In this document: positions 24,647-37,983 of the stretch, in pieces
Layout: every line of letters begins with the position of its first letter
Numbering within the stretch: the stretch's first letter is position 1
NCBI GenBank assembly: GCA_013399015.1
Contig: VWZX01010541.1
Coordinates: forward strand, 1,116,001-1,180,000
Direction of reading: 5' to 3'
Length of the DNA: 64,000 nucleotides
DNA from: Galbula dea
Taxonomy: Eukaryota; Chordata; Aves; Piciformes; Galbulidae
Notes under the pieces: generated by a model
What the model saw: the letters and a program-made list of their open reading frames with translations, nothing else
The model's database searches: none
What the model was told of the DNA's origin: nothing
Program-made: the position numbers and the translations under genes

Positions 24647-26552
24647 CTAGTTAGGTGTCTTAATCACTTGACAGTTCTCCTGATTTCTGCAAATTTTGAT
24701 GTTCTCTTAATGTGTTTTTTGCTTCAGAGTAAAACTTGTTGGTTTGTGGTAGGACAGAAAGCTCAACCTATAAACCAGCAAAGCTAAGACTTAAATAATA
24801 CCGTTTATGTTTGGGGTGGAGGAGTGGTTTCATTCCTTTTTTGATTGATTCACTGTATGCACTGATGGTCTGAAGTAAATCCTGCCCTTTTTAAGTAGCC
24901 TGTGAAGCTTTGCTAGTAAGTGATTTAGTAGCAAAGTGTGTAGCTGAGTTTGGACATTGAGCAGCAAAAATGTTTTTGTGCCACATCTGTCTTGTGGAAA
25001 GTAATTTCTACCATTGAGAAAATCTTAAATTCAGATATTTGTGTGAAGAAAGGAGATAAACAGTGCTGTTATAATTTTCTGAGTAAAATCACCTCAGGTG
25101 GTGGTGCTCTGGAAGCACTTCATTTCCAACTCTTGTCAAAAGTGGAAGAGGCTGGGAGGAGGTGGAGAGAGAGCTCTTGCTGCAGCACAAGGACAATCAA
25201 GTTAATGCTTGTTTTGCAGAAAAGCTTTATTTAGCTTAGCAACCTCATTGCTAAGTCTTCCCCAACACTTTGCAGCTAAATCTAAGGAGAGTAGAGCTGT
25301 TAGGAGCAGAGGGAATGTGAACGTGGGGGCAAAGGCACATGCCACAGCTAGTGTGCCGATCGTGAGGAAGGAAGGTGCTGAGCCTTGGTTGGAGATTAGT
25401 TAATAGCACGCTGGTTGCTGGTGTCGTGCAGCAGTAGAAACTGACACCTGTTCTTACAGCTTTGGAGTGTGTGTTTTTTGCATGTTGATAACGTGTAAAT
25501 AAGGTGACATGGCAGACCCCAGGGGCTGCTTCTCCATATGAAAGTGAGACTTTCTATTGTGTGTGACTCTTTCTGTTCAGGTCTGGTGGCAGGGATGGAT
25601 TTGTGTACTCCCACAGTTTGGGCGGTGGGAGATAAATATCCCTGTCAGCCTGGAGCCGAGGGTTGAGCTAGCAGTTCTCAAGGCTGTGCTGACATCTGCT
25701 GGCAGTTTATATCTTTATAGAGTATTTGAAATGTTTTTCATTCAGAGATTTCTTGATCTTGACCCAGGGGATCCCCACCAGGGATTTTTTTTTCTCTTCT
25801 AAGGTTGGTGTGGGTGGTGGTGGCTGGTTTTTTGTTTTGTTTTGTTTTCTTTTCTTTTCCCCTTAGAGGTGATACATTTGAGGAAACTGAATACTTAATC
25901 TGTTTCTGAGAGAAAAATATAATCCCAAACATACCTAGACTGCTGTTAAGTCATTTGTTGTTGTATAACTGAACTATTTAGTTTACAAGCTGTGTCTTTA
26001 AAAGTATCCCTTTCCTCACAGTATTCAGAGGTGTCCCAGAACCATCATTCCTCTGATAATTAAAAATAAACCAGATATTCTAAGCATTCCTCCAGGCCAG
26101 CACTCTAGGGTATTGCTTTTAAATTTCATTGAAAGCTTCCAGTCCTTTGGAAAAATTACACGACTGCCTGTGGAATGCAAGTACTGCTTTTCTGCTTGAC
26201 TGTTTGTTAATGTATTTATGTGCACTCTCTAAAATGGTGAATTCTCTCTTTTCTGCAGGCAGAACTTCCCAAGACTTGAGAGTGCTTTGGAGTGAACTAC
26301 CAGGAAGCCTTGCAGTACCACAGTGGCAGTGCCAGTGGCTGTCCTTTGGAGATGCTGAAGCTCAGCTTTGCTTGGAACTTTGTTACGCCTTCCAACTTGT
26401 GCACAAAGGATTTGGATTCATGTGGTATAAAATAGTTAAGGGTATGGGCTTTTTTCTCTCCTTTATTTGACATCAGCATGTTTCTGGCAATCAGTCATAA
26501 GTCTATGTTAATTCTGCTGACATTTGGTCTGGTTTTGAGAGTTCTGAGTGAC

Positions 26553-26624
26553 AGGTACTGTAAACATCCTACACTCTCAGCTGTGGAAACTAAGAAAGCT
26601 GGGAGAAGGCTGTTTACTCTCCCT
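26553..26624 (+). ncRNA. MIR30C2: microRNA precursor miR-30c-2
   Basis: This hairpin matches the vertebrate miR-30c-2 precursor. The 5p mature arm is at 26559-26581, begins TGTAAACATCC and continues with the 30c-specific TACACTCTCAGC. The 3p arm is at 26599-26620 and begins CTGGGAGAAGG, which separates the 30c-2 locus from 30c-1. The loop GTGGAAACTAAGAAAG differs from the human one by a single base as I recall it. The product shares its seed with miR-30a and should repress an overlapping target set. It sits downstream of miR-30a on the same strand and 12.3 kb upstream of the OGFRL1 start codon. Precursor ends are set by alignment to the human hairpin, so they may be off by a few bases. Confidence 0.97.
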
Positions 26625-26639
26625 GCCTTGGAAATCGTC

Positions 26640-29235
26640 TGGGATGTAAGAATGGAATCTTATGGGCTCTGTTGATTGTATTTCTGACAAGGATTTCATA
26701 TATTATGGTGTCAGTGAAACAAACAAACAACTAGCATTATATCATGTCATCAGTGTCTTGTGTTCTGACTGAGGTCAGAAGGGCCTTACAACATGCTTTA
26801 TCTGCACTGCTGGCTTAAGGGTAAAGAAACTTCAGTAGTAGCAATAATACATTACAGTACTTCCATCCTTAAGCAGTGATTCCTGTTGATCTACCAGGCT
26901 GTTTGTTTGTAGGTGGTAGTACTGACAAGATCCAGTGAGACGTACTCAGGTTGACACATCAGTAGTGTATTTAATCATAATCATCCTTAAATGTTTGAGT
27001 TTTGTTTTCTAAGATTCACTCAATTCTCGTTTCCTACCCAAAAGGGCTAGAAGCAGAGTTCAGAAGGCAGAAAGGTTCTAGGGGACTTCAAACTTCAGTG
27101 TCTTTTCAAAGAAATTCAGAGGCATCAGCACTGATTAACTCCCATCTATCTATAGATTAACTGAGTTAAAGATACAGAAGTATTTACCTTACATTTTCCA
27201 CTTGCTTTTCCCTGCCACTTCCCCCCAGACTGTATTATTTTTGTGCTTTGTGCTGTCAGTCATCATCTTCCTCTTCCTACTTGTGTTTCTTTCTATTTTG
27301 CCATTAGCCTAGTAGAGTTTCTCATTTTAAATGTAGAATAAGCTGGGAGGGGGGGAAATTCTTTTTGATCTAATGTTCTGCTGGCGTGGTCTAAATCCTC
27401 ATGAAGCCTAGTTTTGCAGCTTTTCTTAAGCAATTAAATTGGCAGAAAGAATATTGTTCCCCTCTTCTTTTTGTCTTATTTATGGGAGGGGACACCTTTT
27501 GTGTGAAAAAATTTTTCATAATACAGTTGAACTTAAAGATCACCTTCTAGCTCCTTTTGCAATAGCATTTTTATGTCTTCAGATCCTGCTGCTTCAGCTT
27601 TTTAGCAAAGGCATTGAAATACAAAATATTTGAAATAAGAGTTTAAATACTAGGGTTTGGAAAGTGATGGGAGTGGGAAGGCAACAGGAGAATGGTGAAA
27701 GATTGTGTAAGGATCTGAAGCAGTACTTCTACAAAATGAACAAAAAAGAATTCAAGCTGTTATTTGAAGCAGTAATTATTTTTCAGGCTCTGGCTTGCCT
27801 TCCTTTTGGAACAAGGAAGTGGAGGGGAAGCCAGAGTCACAGGGTTTGTTACAGTGCTGTAGCCAAGGAGTAAGGTGATGAGTGAAAAGAGGGTTGAGGT
27901 CTGGCTGTGCAGTAGCAAACACCAACACTTTGGGTTTGTGGGGTTTGAACTCGTGATTTGGGTAATAATTGCTAAGAAGAGAAGAGTTAGCCTCCCGAAG
28001 TGCTTGTTTTAAGGAAGCATTAGCTGTTCAGACTAGTCAGACGATAGAGGGTAGCATTTCCTAACACACGTGGTTCCCTTGGCAGAGGTGTTCAGGGATG
28101 CCGGTGCATGCAGTAGCATCCCCCACTGCGTTCCACTGCTGTCTGTGTGCTGTGCTTTCGAGGAAAGAACCTCCTGAAAGGAGATAATACCCTGAATTTG
28201 TGGAGTGGGGGGGGGGGGTTTATATTATTCTTATTTTGCTTTATGTTTAGAATCATTGAAAAACTTCTCAATATTTAGCATTGCTGATAGTGAAATTCCA
28301 CCTTCAGTTTCACCAGTGTGTGTTGAGGCTCTTAGTCCTTCTCGTATGCTCTTCCTTGGCCGTGCTCTCCTGCACTTCTGCTTGAGCTGACAGTAAGGTC
28401 TGTTTAAACTGCCAGCTAATTCTGGATACTAAATAAGCAAAACAGCTTTTATGTGGATCAGCTGTGTAATGGTTTAACATTCCACCACTGTGCTGTGGTC
28501 TAAAATGCTACTAAAAATGCTAATTCCTTCAAATACGGCCACTTTTCTGAGAGCTAGAGGAGAATCTACCCTAAATAGATTATGTAGATTTCTTCTCTTA
28601 GATTTCACCTAATAGGTGAAATTACAGGGTTTTTGTATATTTTTATATTTGCTTTTACATTAAATTCTTCTTTTAATTCTGATTGAATGGAGTTGCAAGC
28701 ATGGTACTAAAATAAATTCAGGTAATACTGTTTTATTTAACATACAAGAAGGTCCAGCTGGTCCTGTTTCCTTACTTAGTCCAGCACAAATACAGTGAGC
28801 ACCACCTCCAACTAAGGACTTCTGGGCTTTGCATCTTCTGAAGGTTGCCTTTCTCCAGTTGTTTCTGTGTGGCCTAAAACACCTGCTGGCTCATGTGTTC
28901 TGGAAGAGTGCTGCTAAAATGACTTAGCTCTGATGATCAAGGGAAAGGTAGATGTTGACAAATAAATAATTCTGGAATCTATGAAATCCATGTTGTGTTC
29001 CTTGGCTAGAGCTGGATGGCTCTGTATAGCTGTGAGTTTCATAAGTAGTTGAACTTTATGCAACTTGCCTAGCTTGCAGACAGCTTTGATAAGGATGTTG
29101 AGATGCCAGTAGATTATGCTTAGTTCACAAAGTGCAGATGAATGCCTTTTACTTTTTTTTTCTTAGCAGTGATCATAGTCCATTAATATTAATGGAGCTG
29201 CTAATATTTAGCTCTTGCAGCTTGGCTGTGTACAA
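26640..29235. other. non-coding interval downstream of miR-30c-2
   Basis: No gene is recognised. The stretch contains a 12-base G run at 28207-28218 and a 9-bp palindromic hairpin (ATTTCACCT / AGGTGAAAT, 28602-28622). The 3' end of the miR-30 host transcript may lie here or further on; no reliable signal separates candidates. Confidence 0.5.
28207..28218. repeat. G homopolymer
   Basis: Twelve consecutive G bases. Such a run is prone to length error in sequencing and can contribute to G-quadruplex formation. Confidence 0.85.
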
Positions 29236-29241
29236 TTTAAT

Positions 29242-29372
29242 GTGAGGTATTTAAAAGACATGTAGATATAGCACTTGGGGACATGGTTTAGAGGTGGACT
29301 TGGCAGTGTTAAGTTTACAATTGGACTCCATGACTTTTCCAACCTAAATGATTCAATAAGTCTATGATTCTA
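29242..29372 (+). mobile_element. CR1 LINE 3' remnant
   Basis: AGACATGTAGATATAGCACT, GGGGACATGGTTTAGAGGTG and the decayed ending with CCAACCTAAATGATTC and CTATGATTC match the CR1 3' end in plus orientation. It closely resembles the end of the copy near 23.2 kb but carries small internal insertions and is older-looking. Confidence 0.8.
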
Positions 29373-32300
29373 ATTGATGATACAATATTCTTTGTGCTGC
29401 CTGCATGGAAGATCAGATCAAATCAAAATTGAAATAGATCATGTTTTGTTGCCTTGGGGTAATTGCCTGTAGCATACAGCCTTTGAAATTCAGATGTGAC
29501 GAAACCAGTTGGCTGTGTTGCCACTCAGAGTAGGTGTGTGTCGTAGCATATAGGTTTCCAAAACCAGGAGTGACCAAACTTGTCTGCTCTTGTCTGGAAA
29601 TCCTTGACACTCATGAAAAGCCCCATAGCCGCTCATGTCCAGAGCTAAAGTCTGTCCTGTGGAGTTCTGGGGACCCTGGCCCTTCTGATGGCTGTTGCTG
29701 TTGCAGTGCCTCCCCTGCCCTCAGGAAAGGGCTCTCCTGAAGGTTCTTACTGCCTGTTGAAATTGCAAAGTATCAGCTGCCTTTTTTGATCAGCCTTGTT
29801 GAAGTTGGCACGCTCTAGAAGTCTCAGCAGGTGCCGAAACTGAGGCGTGCCTGCTGATGCTGTACCTTGGGAGGCAAGCTCTTCTGCTAGTGAAGATCTA
29901 TTATCTGATACTTCCAGTGGCAAACTTGATTCTGTCAGTGTGTTTTTTCTTTCCTGCAGAGGTGTGTGTGTGTTAGCCCAAATGCACTTCAGTGGGGCTT
30001 TGGTGCTCTTCAGCTCAGAGATTTGGTTAGGGCTGTGTAAACTGACATATGCCTTGCTCAGGGTAGGAAAGGAGCAGGACTGAAACTTGAAGGGCAAAAT
30101 AAGCTGAATGGAAAATACCCAGTAAGATTTTTCTCTGAACTGCTGAGCTCTTCCAAGCAGGGGAGAAAGAAGATCAAAACTGAAGAATATTAAAGACAAA
30201 GTGGTGTCTGAACTTTGAATGTCAGCTCAGACAACTCCAGAGGCAAACTGAATGGAAAGTTTTCCCCTGAAGTCTCTCTGAAATTTTTAAAGACAGATCT
30301 AAATAGATTTACAGCTTAGTCTACAGGAACAGAGCAGTTACTGGCAGCCAGATAAGAAACTGCAGATTGTTGGCAGAAAGAGGTCTGGCTCAAAGAATTA
30401 AGCTGAGTTGATTTAAGGTATTTTAGGGGCAGATGTTAAGATTTTTTTTTTATATGTACAATAGAACAAATTTGTGGAAATGTGAAGGTGAGAAATGAAA
30501 AATGTTGGTTAGGGCTTGAAAGTACATATACCTGTATTTAGTTTCTTTGAGTATTTTTTGCAGGCTGGAATGATGTCTGGAGATATGCCAAGTCCATTGT
30601 TTACAGCAAGTAAGGTAATTACCTATAGAGTAATAGAGAAGTTCCCACTTCAGGTTGTGGTCTGTCACTTAATTATAAAATCAAGACTTATTTTGAATAT
30701 TTTAACAGAAATGCAATTCCTGTTTCACATTTTACTCTGAAAGGAGAGGAAATGTAGTTGATGCTGTCAACACCTCCCAGCTTGAGCAGTCTGAAAAGCT
30801 GGGTAGATTTTAGGTGCATAAAAGTTCACAATTTCTTGATTGCTGAAGGGGAGGAGGTGTTCATTATTGGTTTTTCAGTCAGTAATGCTGTTCTTTTGAT
30901 CTGCTTAATGTTGCAGGACTTGTCTAGGGCAGTGTTAGCTGGTTTTACTCTCCCCTCTCTCTGTAGTCTGTGTCTAGTGGAGGAGCTTGTCTGCTGTTGC
31001 AGTACTTCATCCATCTGCCCAGGCTTTCTCTCTGCATCTGACTGAGCTGAGCAATGTGGCTGTGTTGATTTCTGGCTGCAGCACAGGGAGATTCACTGGA
31101 CAGATACTACACTATCCACATCTGATCATTTTTATGACATGAACAGGGAAGGAAAAAAAAAAGAAAACCAACAAAAAACCCCAAAAGAAATGCAGTTCTG
31201 ACTGTGTACCCGATATATGTTGACACACAACCTTTGTTGCAGCCAGTGGGAAAGCATACTGGGCTCAGGCTTGGAACTCTGGTCTTGCTGTATCTTACAG
31301 CACAGGTACTGCTTTTATTGTAACCTGTGATTGTGCAAGGGTGTTTGACTATTTTTATTGCTCCTTCAGGAGCTCCAAGCTTTTGCTCAGGATAGTGAAT
31401 CAGACTCTTCTGATGAGTGCTGCACTTTAAGCCTTTGCACCTGAGTATGGTCATAGTGAGGAGGTGACCAGTTCTGCTGACAAAATCTGTGAGCTTGAGA
31501 CACTTGTAAGGCACAGGGTAATTAGATGATTAATGTTGCACTGCCTTAAGACAACTGTAGGACCAGTAAAATGAGCATTTGCAGTTCAAAATCTGTAATT
31601 TCAAAGTATCTGCTATGTCAACCCAGGCATAACTTGTCAGTAATTGCTGTAGAATATCTAAATTAAACACTGAGGTTTCTATTGTGGCAGCTGTTAGGAA
31701 AGACTTTGCAATGCACATCAATTCCTCCAGGACCCAACTGCACTTTCCCTTTTGGGGAGGGGAGAATTGTGGGCATTCAGATCCTTGCAGACAAGTTACT
31801 GAGGCCCTGAATCAGCTAAAAACTTCTAAGCATATCCTTAAACACTTTGTTGATGAAGGGGAGACATAAGCTCTTAATTATCTGTGCAGAACAGGGAGCT
31901 GGGAGGCTCCTTGTCTTCTAAAACACTTGCATGCTGGCTGTGCCCTGAGATGCAGAGCCCAAGAAGCTGCTGCCTTACCCTCTAGCTGCACTTCCCTTCT
32001 GTGAATACACTTACTAACCTTCAAGTAAATGGTGTCTTGCATCTGGCTCTTTGTGGGAATTTTGCCTGTTCCGTGTGATTATTGCTTTAGTAGAGTAGGC
32101 ATAATACTGTATTCAGCTTTAACTGGAGCACTTTTGATAACTGTCCATCTTGCCCAAATGCTGCTGAGCATGGGATTGTTAAATGATCTGAGAGACAAAT
32201 GGAGGCTAAGTCTGGAGGGGAGATGACCTTTTTCTTTGTGTTCACATCTGTATCATAACCAGGCGTTGGTAGATACTTCAGCCCTGTGAGTGCAGCCAGC

Positions 32301-33583
32301 ACTGTGGAGTTCTTTGCAGGAGACAGAAAAAGAAAGAAAAGAACCCCCCCCATCCCCTCCCCAAAGCAAGAAGTGATCACAGCTGTTCTCAAGGAGATTT
32401 GTGTCAGCAGATCTCACTCAGCTAAGCTCAAAAAGTTTGTGTCAGCAGCCTTCAAAGCTGGTCCATCAGCATTTCTGTTTTATTCCATACACAAAATGTG
32501 TATTACTGAACAATTGTGCCAAAGGCAGGGAATATTTCTTGATAATGCAACGGGGAAGTAGCATCTTCCTGTGGGAGCAACTTGCATCATGTGCCACAGA
32601 TATCTGTGTGGGTTTAGATGCAGATCCTTGTTGCTGGTACTTACTGGATGACTGTACTGGGAGCCTTGTCACTTGGTGTTACATCTTGGCCAAGGTAGTC
32701 TTGGCCTGATCCAGAGTCTGTGGAAATTAGTGATTCCCTGGTAATTCTAATGAGCTTCCCTAGATGACTCATTTGAACTGCAGCCTCAGAGTGTACATCT
32801 AGATGGTATGCTAAAGAAACCATGGCTTGACTGCAGCTATGCACTAGGGCATGGCCAGGCATACTGCCCAGACAGCCCAGGAGCTCAAGTGTCCAGGGTG
32901 CTTTGTCTGAGGGTGTGTCAGCAAGCCTCTGGGGACTGTCTGTGAGAAAGCAGTGTGGGAAGGAGGTGGAATGGGCCATACTCATGGTCACTTTGGAGAG
33001 TAGCTTAGGTATGGCTTTAACAAATAGCCATCAAAGGCATGAAGGTCATGCAGGGATACCCAGGTCCCAATCCATGCCTGGGGAATCCACCACATGGGCA
33101 GGACTGCTAAACTATTCCCATTCTGTTTCAAAAACCCAGTTAATGAGCTTGATAACTATGTAAGGCCATTTTATATGAAATACAATGTTGATTAATTGTT
33201 TAAAGACTTACCCAGTTTCTCAGGATAGGGTTATGGCACATGTCAAGTTCCACATTGCTGCTGCTATACTACAGTACTACTTACAGTCATTGGATTTAAG
33301 GTTAACTGGAGCTTTTCTAGAAGGGTTGTGCTAAGCCTGCAATATAGATGTAGTTCCTTTGCAGGGAACTGCTTGACCTCTTGAGAAATCTTCAGGGGCA
33401 AATGCCCACACTCATTTCCTCTGTGTGGCAGCAGCAGTTCACTGGGGGAAGTCCCATGGTGCAGTCCCTGGGCTGTTTGACCAACTGTACTAGATTATTG
33501 CCTGCAAGTACATGATGAACTTGTTGTATGATGGTCTAAAAGCTGAATACTTTTCTTTGTCATCTTCTCATCCTAATATATGT

Positions 33584-33616
33584 ACACACACACACACACA
33601 TACATACACACACATA
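33584..33616. repeat. CA microsatellite
   Basis: Alternating CA dinucleotides with two TACATA interruptions. It is a probable length polymorphism. Confidence 0.9.
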
Positions 33617-35580
33617 CTGTAATGGGGAACATGGGTGGCTGCTCTTACATTTGTCCTTGGAAAGCTAAAACTGGGCTTTTGGTGTTAAAAACAGAGCACA
33701 GTGGCCAGAGCGGTGGTTCAACTTTGCCTTCTCTCTCTATTTGCTCAGTAACTGTAGCTACTTCACTTGGAGGAAGTAGCTTTCTCAGAGATTCCTTCTT
33801 GCAGAAATACTGATGTAATCACTTCACAAATGCTAGCAGAAGGCTTCTGCAATGAAAGTCAGCTCTCTTCTACTGGCTTCAGCCTGCTTCCTGACCTAAC
33901 TGCATAACCCATGAACAAAACCTCAAATGCTCATTTCTCCCTTCACATGCGTGTCACCCCTTTACAGGTTTTGGTTGACAAGAGCCTGACAAGTGACCTG
34001 ACACCACCTGTTGCTAATCTGAAGAAAACAGCTAATGGTCCTGCCTTCTGCTGAGTGCATATACTCAGCAGAAAATCTGAAAAGATTGGTTATCCTGAAT
34101 TTTTTTTACCAACTATTGGAGGTGCTAGTGTTAAAAAAGTACATGACTCTTCATACAAAGCATGCAAGGACCTCTGGTCTCCTGCAGAAGAGGCAAGCTA
34201 GAGGGGGAGGATAAATCATTACAAGCACTGTGGTGCTGATGATTTGTATTCTTGTTGCACCTATCCCTTAATCTGGAACAGCCACAAAATAAAAGGCATT
34301 CCCCTGCCCCACATGATGGATAATCTTGGCATAACAGAAGGAAAAAAGAGCAGATGGATGTAGGTGCGTGGGGAATACAGTCAGCCTGGGTCAGGGAGAT
34401 GCCACTCTTAGCTTAGCAACTGCCTAACTTCAGTTACGTTTTTGAGACTTTATGACTTTGGATCATTTCAGTGGAGAGAGATGAGATAAATGTGACTGTC
34501 ATTGTGCTGTCAGAAAAGGAGGAACATTTTGTAACATTTCTAGTAAGGAAGGAAAGGCTTTTTTGGTTTTGGGGATACCTATTTGCAGTGCAGTCCTTGT
34601 GTGAATGAGTGGCTGCTGTAGCTGCCTCAACCAGCCACCAAACCAGTGCACTGCCATGACGTTTACCACACTGGCTTGCCACTGCTGGATTCTTATTTTG
34701 AATGCCTTGTCGTGTGTGTCACATCAACTGAACGCAGTCTTTGCACTTTGTACCTGGTGACTCAGCATTGCAGGGAACAGGTACAGCAGGAGCTCCCCAC
34801 CAGGGGACAGTGGTGTGGACATTTCTGTAGGTAGCCTCTGCTGGTGTCAGCCTGGGGTGTAAGCCACCTACCTTGGCAGCAGGCAAACCCACCGGCAGCT
34901 GGAGAAGCAGACGTCAGCTCTGCTGCCAGACTCTGTAGTCTGTGCCCTCAGAGCAGGGCTCTGGAGCTGATGTGCACTTCAGGTGCTGTAGGGGAATGGC
35001 ATCTCACCGGGTTTTGCTGATGCTTGACGGGAACCTGAGGTAGATCCTGGAGCCAAGAAATGAGGTGAGTCATCCCCGAGTCCTGCACTTTCTGCTTGCA
35101 GCCCACCAAAGCGAAGACACGCCAGTTTCTTGGTGTTACTCATCTCATCCACCCTCCCACGCTCTCCTTGTTCAAATTTCACATCACGTGATTGCGTTTT
35201 GTCTAATTTATAAGAGCTAGTTTTGCAGGTGAACAGTGCTGCTGTACTGCTGTGCGCTCTGTGACTCCCACAGCAGTGCTGACATGAGCTGTGATCCCAA
35301 GTGAGTTGCTCACGGTCAGGGAAGTAGCTTGCTATGGCTTTATACAGGGGCATGGCACAATAAGTCCGTGATTGGGACCAGTGGATGTTAGCTTAATACA
35401 AGCAGTTGAGGTTCATTTACACAGAGGATGGGAGTGGTGGTGCTGTTAGGAAAGGTAGACAGAAGGAAGGATGGGCTCAAGGGGTTCAAGGTAATGATAG
35501 ATAGACTTGATCAGAGCATGCTGGACTGAGTTTACAGCTGTTAAATTTAGCTGTTTCTTGGCAGGCTATGCTGTTACTTG

Positions 35581-35668
35581 CTGTTGCTGGTCCCAGTGAT
35601 GATATATTCGCTCCCTTACCTGCTCTGTTGCTGGTCCCAGTGATGGCATATTTGCTCCCTTACCTGCC
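35581..35668. repeat. two tandem copies of a 44-bp unit
   Basis: The unit beginning CTGTTGCTGGTCCCAGTGAT occurs at 35581-35624 and again at 35625-35668 with a few substitutions. A third start, CTGTTGCTTGCTCCC, follows at 35669. It is a short minisatellite-like duplication. The hydrophobic frame that crosses it is not a supported gene. Confidence 0.8.
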
Positions 35669-37983
35669 CTGTTGCTTGCTCCCTTTCTTGCTGTACATTG
35701 TATTTCAGGGCTTGTTAATGGCTCCTTTCAGCTTTTGCTGTTTTCTGTGTTGTTTATCACTTTGTTTTGCCTTGCCTGGGAAACCTATGATAAAAGCACT
35801 GGCCTTGAGCCCAGTCTGGTATTTGGCCCTTGCATCACTTCCCTCCCAAGTTCTGGAGAACCATTTTATGGAGACAGCAGCAGTAACACCTTCCTCCTCT
35901 CCTCTGGGAGCTGCTCTGTGGGGAGTGTGAAGAATGGCACCCCCCACCCCCCCACCCCCTTCGCCAGTATAGATGTTTCCAGCCTTACTGCAATGACCAC
36001 TCGGTTTCTTGGACATCCCTGTGTAGTCAGAGCTCTCACATGGATGTGGGCTGTGAACCTGATGTTACTTTCTCGTAAGCATAGCCAGTTGGTAGGGGAT
36101 GACATACGGGAGTCTGCCCCGAGGCAGCCAGTACCTAGGTGGCAAGGTGTGTGTGTGGCAGAATTTGGGTAGTGTACTGGTCAGGCCAAGGTGGAGTTAA
36201 CTTTCTTTGTAGTGGTGCTGGTTCTGTGGCTAAACCAGTAACTCACCAAAAGCCTCCAGCACCAGCTGTTCCTAGGCAGTCTCCCATCCGAGCACCATTC
36301 CAGGTCTGCCTTTTCTGAAGCGATGTTCACTAGAAATTCAGGACTGTCCTCAAGCTCATTGCAGTATGCTTCAGGCCCTGATTTCACATCAGCTTCTCAT
36401 ACCATCTCCTAATTAAAAGTATTTTCTTCTGTTTTGGGACTCTGATAGAGATACCAATACTTTATTATCGGTGTGCACTGTTCCTTCCCGCTGGGGTAGC
36501 TGGTGCACTCAGACTGGTAGTGCTGGAAATGGTCTTTGTGCTTTGTTTTGCAGTTTGTGGTGTTCCTTTGCAGCCATGTTAACTGGTAGGTGATAATGTG
36601 GTTACTTTACTACAGTTTATGCTTGGATGAAGTCCTGAAGCTGAACTGCTTTAAACAGAATCCCATGGGTAGCTGTGTTTTGCATTTACTAGCCATTTCA
36701 GACAGACACACTAACTCTGTAGGCTCAGAAGAGTAATTGTTCATCAACAGGTATTTTGCATCCTCAGTTAATTCACTGCCTCATGCCTTGTGCAGGACTC
36801 GTTTCTGCCTTTGTTAAATGGATGTTTCACTTGTTTAAATACTGGATTTTGGAAAACTAGGCCTCCACTCCATTTGGTGCTTATTTGTTTTGTTCCGTTT
36901 TGAGCATGCTAACTTCACAACCTCATCTTATTAAACTCCTGCTGTGGTTAATGGAGCAAGGGACCCCTCCAGGGCACTGTTCACTTGACATTAGGTTAGC
37001 AGGTGGTGCAAACCAGTCAGTGCTGAGGACCTGACACCCAGGCTGTGAGAATTTGAGATTTTTTTCCTTCAGAATAGTCCTGTTGGTGACAATGGGCTTT
37101 TTTTCAGTTTTGCTTTTTGTGTTTTTTTTAAAATGCCATTCATTAACTCATGTCATTTGCACTTCCTTGTTCATCCCCAAATCCTGGAATGTCCTGGCTC
37201 ACCTAGGGGTTGGGTTTTTTTGGCAGATTGACTCCTCCCAAGTACAGCTGCAGGCAGACTCCTGGGTAATGAGGTACTGAAGGAGGACGAAGCACTCGTA
37301 TTATAGCACATTATACCATCAGTATTTTGCTGGCCCACTTTGCCACGTGTGAAAGGACAATGATGTGCTTATTCATTCTTTATTCTCTTTAATCCAGGAC
37401 AGAAGTGAGCCCATTTGGATGTCCCTGGTCCATTCAGCCTGGTCATACAGCGCTTGGAAAGAATAGTGTTGTCTATCCGAGTACATCAAAGGCTGCTGGT
37501 ACTGCAGCTGCCAGGTGGTTTCACACTGCAATGTGGCGTGTCGCAAATGAAACTAATTCTGGAACACTGCACATGCTCACTGGGTTAGATAATTTTGGTC
37601 AGTGCATCAGATTCCTAAAGTGAGTGCTTGTTACCATTATTTGTTTAACGCATAACTCAGATTTTCCATATTGGGAAAAGATCTTCCCTAGACCTTGTTA
37701 GCTCTCCAGTGTTACTAGAAGCAGAATTCCATCTCTTTATACTCACCATCAGTGTTGGTGATGGTTTCTGTTTCTGGTTGTGTGTGTTTGCTTGCTTTTA
37801 TATATCAGTCTCTGTGTGTCTACCTTAATCATAAGCTACAAGCCCTGTGGAGTATCAGTGACCTTCACTCCAGGCACTGTTTCTGTCCAAAAGGCATGCT
37901 CTAGGCAAATACAAAACATTCTGCTGCTGTCCTTGCCAAATCCCCCTTGAAGGCCGTGGCATTTCTATAGGCAGACTCTCCAG

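Larger units (their letters stand above)
6847..26624 (+). ncRNA. inferred miR-30a/miR-30c-2 primary transcript (minimum extent)
   Basis: Both miR-30 hairpins lie on the + strand 19.7 kb apart. In mammals the same pair is processed from one long non-coding host transcript (LINC00472 in human). By analogy a spliced lncRNA should span at least this interval on the + strand, starting at or before 6.8 kb. I could not identify its promoter, exons or poly(A) site from sequence alone, so the coordinates only join the two hairpins. No convincing open reading frame is present across the interval. The hairpin at 10536-10599 would fall inside this transcript. Confidence 0.5.
29380..37980. other. non-coding interval upstream of OGFRL1
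   Basis: No gene is recognised. The frames present, the longest being 166 residues at 35672-36172, overlap on both strands without domain content. Simple repeats inside are listed separately. Distal regulatory elements of OGFRL1 may lie here but none can be identified by eye. Confidence 0.5.

Noticed and set aside
35568..36172. Hydrophobic frames of 120 and 166 residues as a small membrane protein
   Set aside because: Hydrophobicity comes from pyrimidine-rich DNA and a 44-bp tandem repeat, and two overlapping frames both stay open.
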